This document shows, piece by piece, positions 13,462-15,220 of a stretch of 15,220 bases of DNA. The stretch is taken from positions 1 to 15,220 of the forward strand of contig SMXJ01000086.1 in assembly GCA_004356305.1 (NCBI GenBank). Reading direction: 5' to 3'. How positions within the stretch are numbered: position 1 is the first letter of the stretch; each line of letters begins with the position of its first letter. A program made the position numbers and the translations under genes. The DNA is from Bacteroidota bacterium. Its GTDB lineage: Bacteria > Bacteroidota > Bacteroidia > Flavobacteriales > Flavobacteriaceae. The notes beneath the pieces were generated by a model. The model had not been told where the DNA came from. It searched no databases and saw nothing but the letters and a program-made list of their open reading frames with translations.

Positions 13462-14955
13462 ATGTCAATAAAATCTTTTGGGGCAAAAATCCTGGCTAAA
13501 AAGACCGTTAAAAAAATTCACTCCTGGACGGCTAATCCGGTTGTAACCCAACAAAGAGTTTTTTCACAGCTTATTTCAGAAGCGAAGAACACACAGTTTG
13601 GGATCGATCATCATTTTGCTGAAATAGCCTCGCCTGCCGATTTTGCTGAGAAAGTTCCGATTCGTGATTATGAAGATTTACGGGGTTATATAGACCGTGT
13701 TGTAGCAGGGGAAGAAGACATTTTGTGGCCGGGAAAGCCCCTGTATATTGCAAAAACATCGGGAACCACCACCGGGGCGAAATACATTCCATTGACGAAG
13801 GCATCCATGCCATCACATATTGAAGCTGCACGAAACGCACTTCTCTGTTATATAAATGAAACCGGAAATGAAAAATTTGTAGATGGTAAAATGATCTTCC
13901 TTCAGGGCAGTCCTGAAATGACCGAGAAAAATGGAATCAAACAAGGACGACTTTCCGGAATCGTAGCACACTATGTGCCGGTGTATCTCTTGAAAAATCG
14001 GTTGCCAAGTTGGGAAACCAATTGTATTGAAGACTGGGAAACAAAGGTTGACGCTATTGTTGAAGAGACCAGAAACGAAGATATGACGGTGATCAGTGGA
14101 ATTCCTTCATGGGTACAGATGTATTTTGAGCGATTGCAGATCGCTACCGGGAAAAAGATAGGGGATCTTTTCAAAAACTTTAATTTATTCATTTACGGCG
14201 GTGTAAATTATGAACCGTATCGAAAAAAATTCGAAAACATGATAGGCAGGAAGGTGGATAGTATTGAACTTTATCCCGCTTCGGAAGGGTTTTTCGCCTT
14301 TCAGAATGAACAAAAAGATAAAGGCCTGTTACTACAGTTGGATTCGGGGATGTTTTTTGAGTTTGTGGAGGCCGATAAATTCCTCGATGAACACCCTGAA
14401 CGTCTCACTATTGGTCAGGTTGAGCTGGGGACGAACTATGTGATGATCGTCTCTTCCAATGCCGGCTTATGGGCCTATAACGTTGGGGACACGATACTAT
14501 TTACTTCCACCGATCCTTATAAATTAATAGTTACGGGTCGAATCACTCACTTTATATCGGCTTTTGGTGAGCATGTGATCGGCAAGGAAGTTGAGCAGGC
14601 GATGCAGGATGCCATGCAGGAATTTGGGTTCTCGATATCCGAATTTACAGTAGCTCCAAAAATAGAAACCGGATATGAGCTACCTTATCATGAATGGTTG
14701 GTAGAATTTGATGAAACCCCTGATAATATGGCCGAAATAGCCTCTCAAATTGACAAGTCAATGCAAAGACAAAATAGCTACTATTTTGACCTGATAGAAG
14801 GGAAGATACTACAGAAATTAAAGATAACACCTCTGAAAATGAATAGCTTCAATAATTATATGAAGTCTCAGGGAAAATTAGGAGGACAAAACAAAATTCC
14901 ACGCTTGTCCAATGATCGAAAAATTGCAGACCCGCTCATCAGGATACAAGCCTAA
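13462..14955 (+). CDS. GH3 auxin-responsive promoter family protein (acyl-adenylating enzyme)
   Basis: This 497-residue protein belongs to the bacterial branch of the GH3 family, within the ANL adenylating superfamily. Three expected motifs are visible: the ATP/phosphate-binding loop KTSGTTTGAKYIPL (S100-K107), the acid-site motif YPASEGFF (Y271-G276), and the hinge/AMP-ribose motif VTGRITHFISAFGEHV from V357. The chemistry should be ATP-dependent activation of a carboxylic acid as the acyl-AMP, perhaps followed by transfer to an amine. The bacterial substrate is unknown to me, and a plant-hormone role should not be assumed. It starts 2 bp after the M23 peptidase stop and has no promoter of its own that I can see. 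The stop is followed 24 bp later by the next gene, which has its own -7 box. Confidence 0.9.
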   Translation: MSIKSFGAKILAKKTVKKIHSWTANPVVTQQRVFSQLISEAKNTQFGIDHHFAEIASPADFAEKVPIRDYEDLRGYIDRVVAGEEDILWPGKPLYIAKTSGTTTGAKYIPLTKASMPSHIEAARNALLCYINETGNEKFVDGKMIFLQGSPEMTEKNGIKQGRLSGIVAHYVPVYLLKNRLPSWETNCIEDWETKVDAIVEETRNEDMTVISGIPSWVQMYFERLQIATGKKIGDLFKNFNLFIYGGVNYEPYRKKFENMIGRKVDSIELYPASEGFFAFQNEQKDKGLLLQLDSGMFFEFVEADKFLDEHPERLTIGQVELGTNYVMIVSSNAGLWAYNVGDTILFTSTDPYKLIVTGRITHFISAFGEHVIGKEVEQAMQDAMQEFGFSISEFTVAPKIETGYELPYHEWLVEFDETPDNMAEIASQIDKSMQRQNSYYFDLIEGKILQKLKITPLKMNSFNNYMKSQGKLGGQNKIPRLSNDRKIADPLIRIQA

Positions 14956-14964
14956 AATAAGTGT

Positions 14965-14972
14965 TATCTTTG
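14965..14972 (+). promoter_or_regulatory. Bacteroidota-type -7 promoter element for the last gene
   Basis: TATCTTTG is an exact TAnnTTTG match. It ends only 7 nt before ATG 14980, so transcription would start almost at the start codon and give a leaderless or nearly leaderless mRNA. No TTG lies at the expected -33 distance. Confidence 0.55.
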
Positions 14973-14979
14973 CATTTTA

Positions 14980-15220
14980 ATGAGCATTAAGAAAAAACAC
15001 CAGCGTACTCGCGCCCAGGAAAGTAGCGGCGCTATCGAACGGATTTACATCACCATGCGACATCTCTTTAACCGGGGCTTTTACAAGCCGATGGGGATTT
15101 CTGGGGAAACTTTGCGAGAGTCTTTGTTGATGTTAAGGCCGGAAATTTACGGCTCCATAGCCGAGGAGAAAATTGAGCTACAGGGCTTGATATATGTCAT
15201 TGACAGACTTCCGTATGGAA
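14980..15220 (+). CDS. Conserved Bacteroidota protein of unknown function, cut by the right edge
   Basis: From ATG 14980 a frame stays open for 80 codons to the window end, beginning MSIKKKHQRTRAQESSGAIE. The visible part is basic at its N terminus, then reads ERIYITMRHLFNRGFYKPMG and continues with a mixed helical region that includes LRPEIYGSIAEEKIELQGL. There is no signal peptide or membrane segment, so it is probably cytoplasmic. From memory this start resembles a conserved Bacteroidota family annotated as a domain of unknown function (possibly DUF6909); I cannot confirm that number. It lies 24 bp after the GH3 gene and has a strong -7 element close to its start codon. Confidence 0.75.
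   Translation, partial: MSIKKKHQRTRAQESSGAIERIYITMRHLFNRGFYKPMGISGETLRESLLMLRPEIYGSIAEEKIELQGLIYVIDRLPYG

Overview
This window looks like a chromosomal housekeeping segment from a member of the Bacteroidota, most likely class Flavobacteriia. I infer this from AT-rich DNA with poor Shine-Dalgarno signals, four gene starts each preceded by an exact TAnnTTTG element (the -7 box of the Bacteroidota primary sigma factor), and a gene set characteristic of flavobacteria (DUF4175-type giant membrane protein, DUF4837 lipoprotein, bacterial GH3-family protein). The lineage call rests on recalled family knowledge, not on a search.

Layout. At the left edge a minus-strand gene starts at 65 and runs out of the window. 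Diverging from it is a plus-strand cluster: DUF4175-like membrane/coiled-coil protein (129-3545), ybeY (3538-3954, overlapping by 8 bp), mnmG (4066-5937) and a class I SAM-dependent methyltransferase with a TTG start (5986-6834). Facing it is holB, the DNA polymerase III delta' subunit (6978-8132, minus). holB diverges from pgk (8229-9416, plus). Next come an exported LysM lytic transglycosylase (9506-11089) and a DUF4837 lipoprotein (11111-12091), 21 bp apart. They converge on a tatA gene (12207-12419, minus) across a bidirectional terminator. tatA diverges from an M23 peptidase gene (12593-13459), followed after 2 bp by a GH3-family acyl-adenylating enzyme (13462-14955). A partial conserved gene starts at 14980 and leaves the right edge.

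Most notable signal. Two copies of the palindrome GTTCCACGTGGAAC flank mnmG, at 4041-4054 and 5959-5972. The second is a perfect 16-bp TGTTCCACGTGGAACA. They match the ParB-binding parS consensus (TGTTNCACGTGNAACA), so this locus probably belongs to the chromosome-segregation centromere and is likely origin-proximal.

How the genes work together. The left half serves translation and tRNA/rRNA maturation (YbeY, MnmG) and replication (HolB). The right half centres on the cell envelope: a peptidoglycan lytic transglycosylase, a lipoprotein, a twin-arginine translocase subunit and an M23 peptidase. I see no mobile element, CRISPR array, tRNA, rRNA or defence system, and no clear sign of horizontal transfer. 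No stretch over 300 bases lacks a gene.
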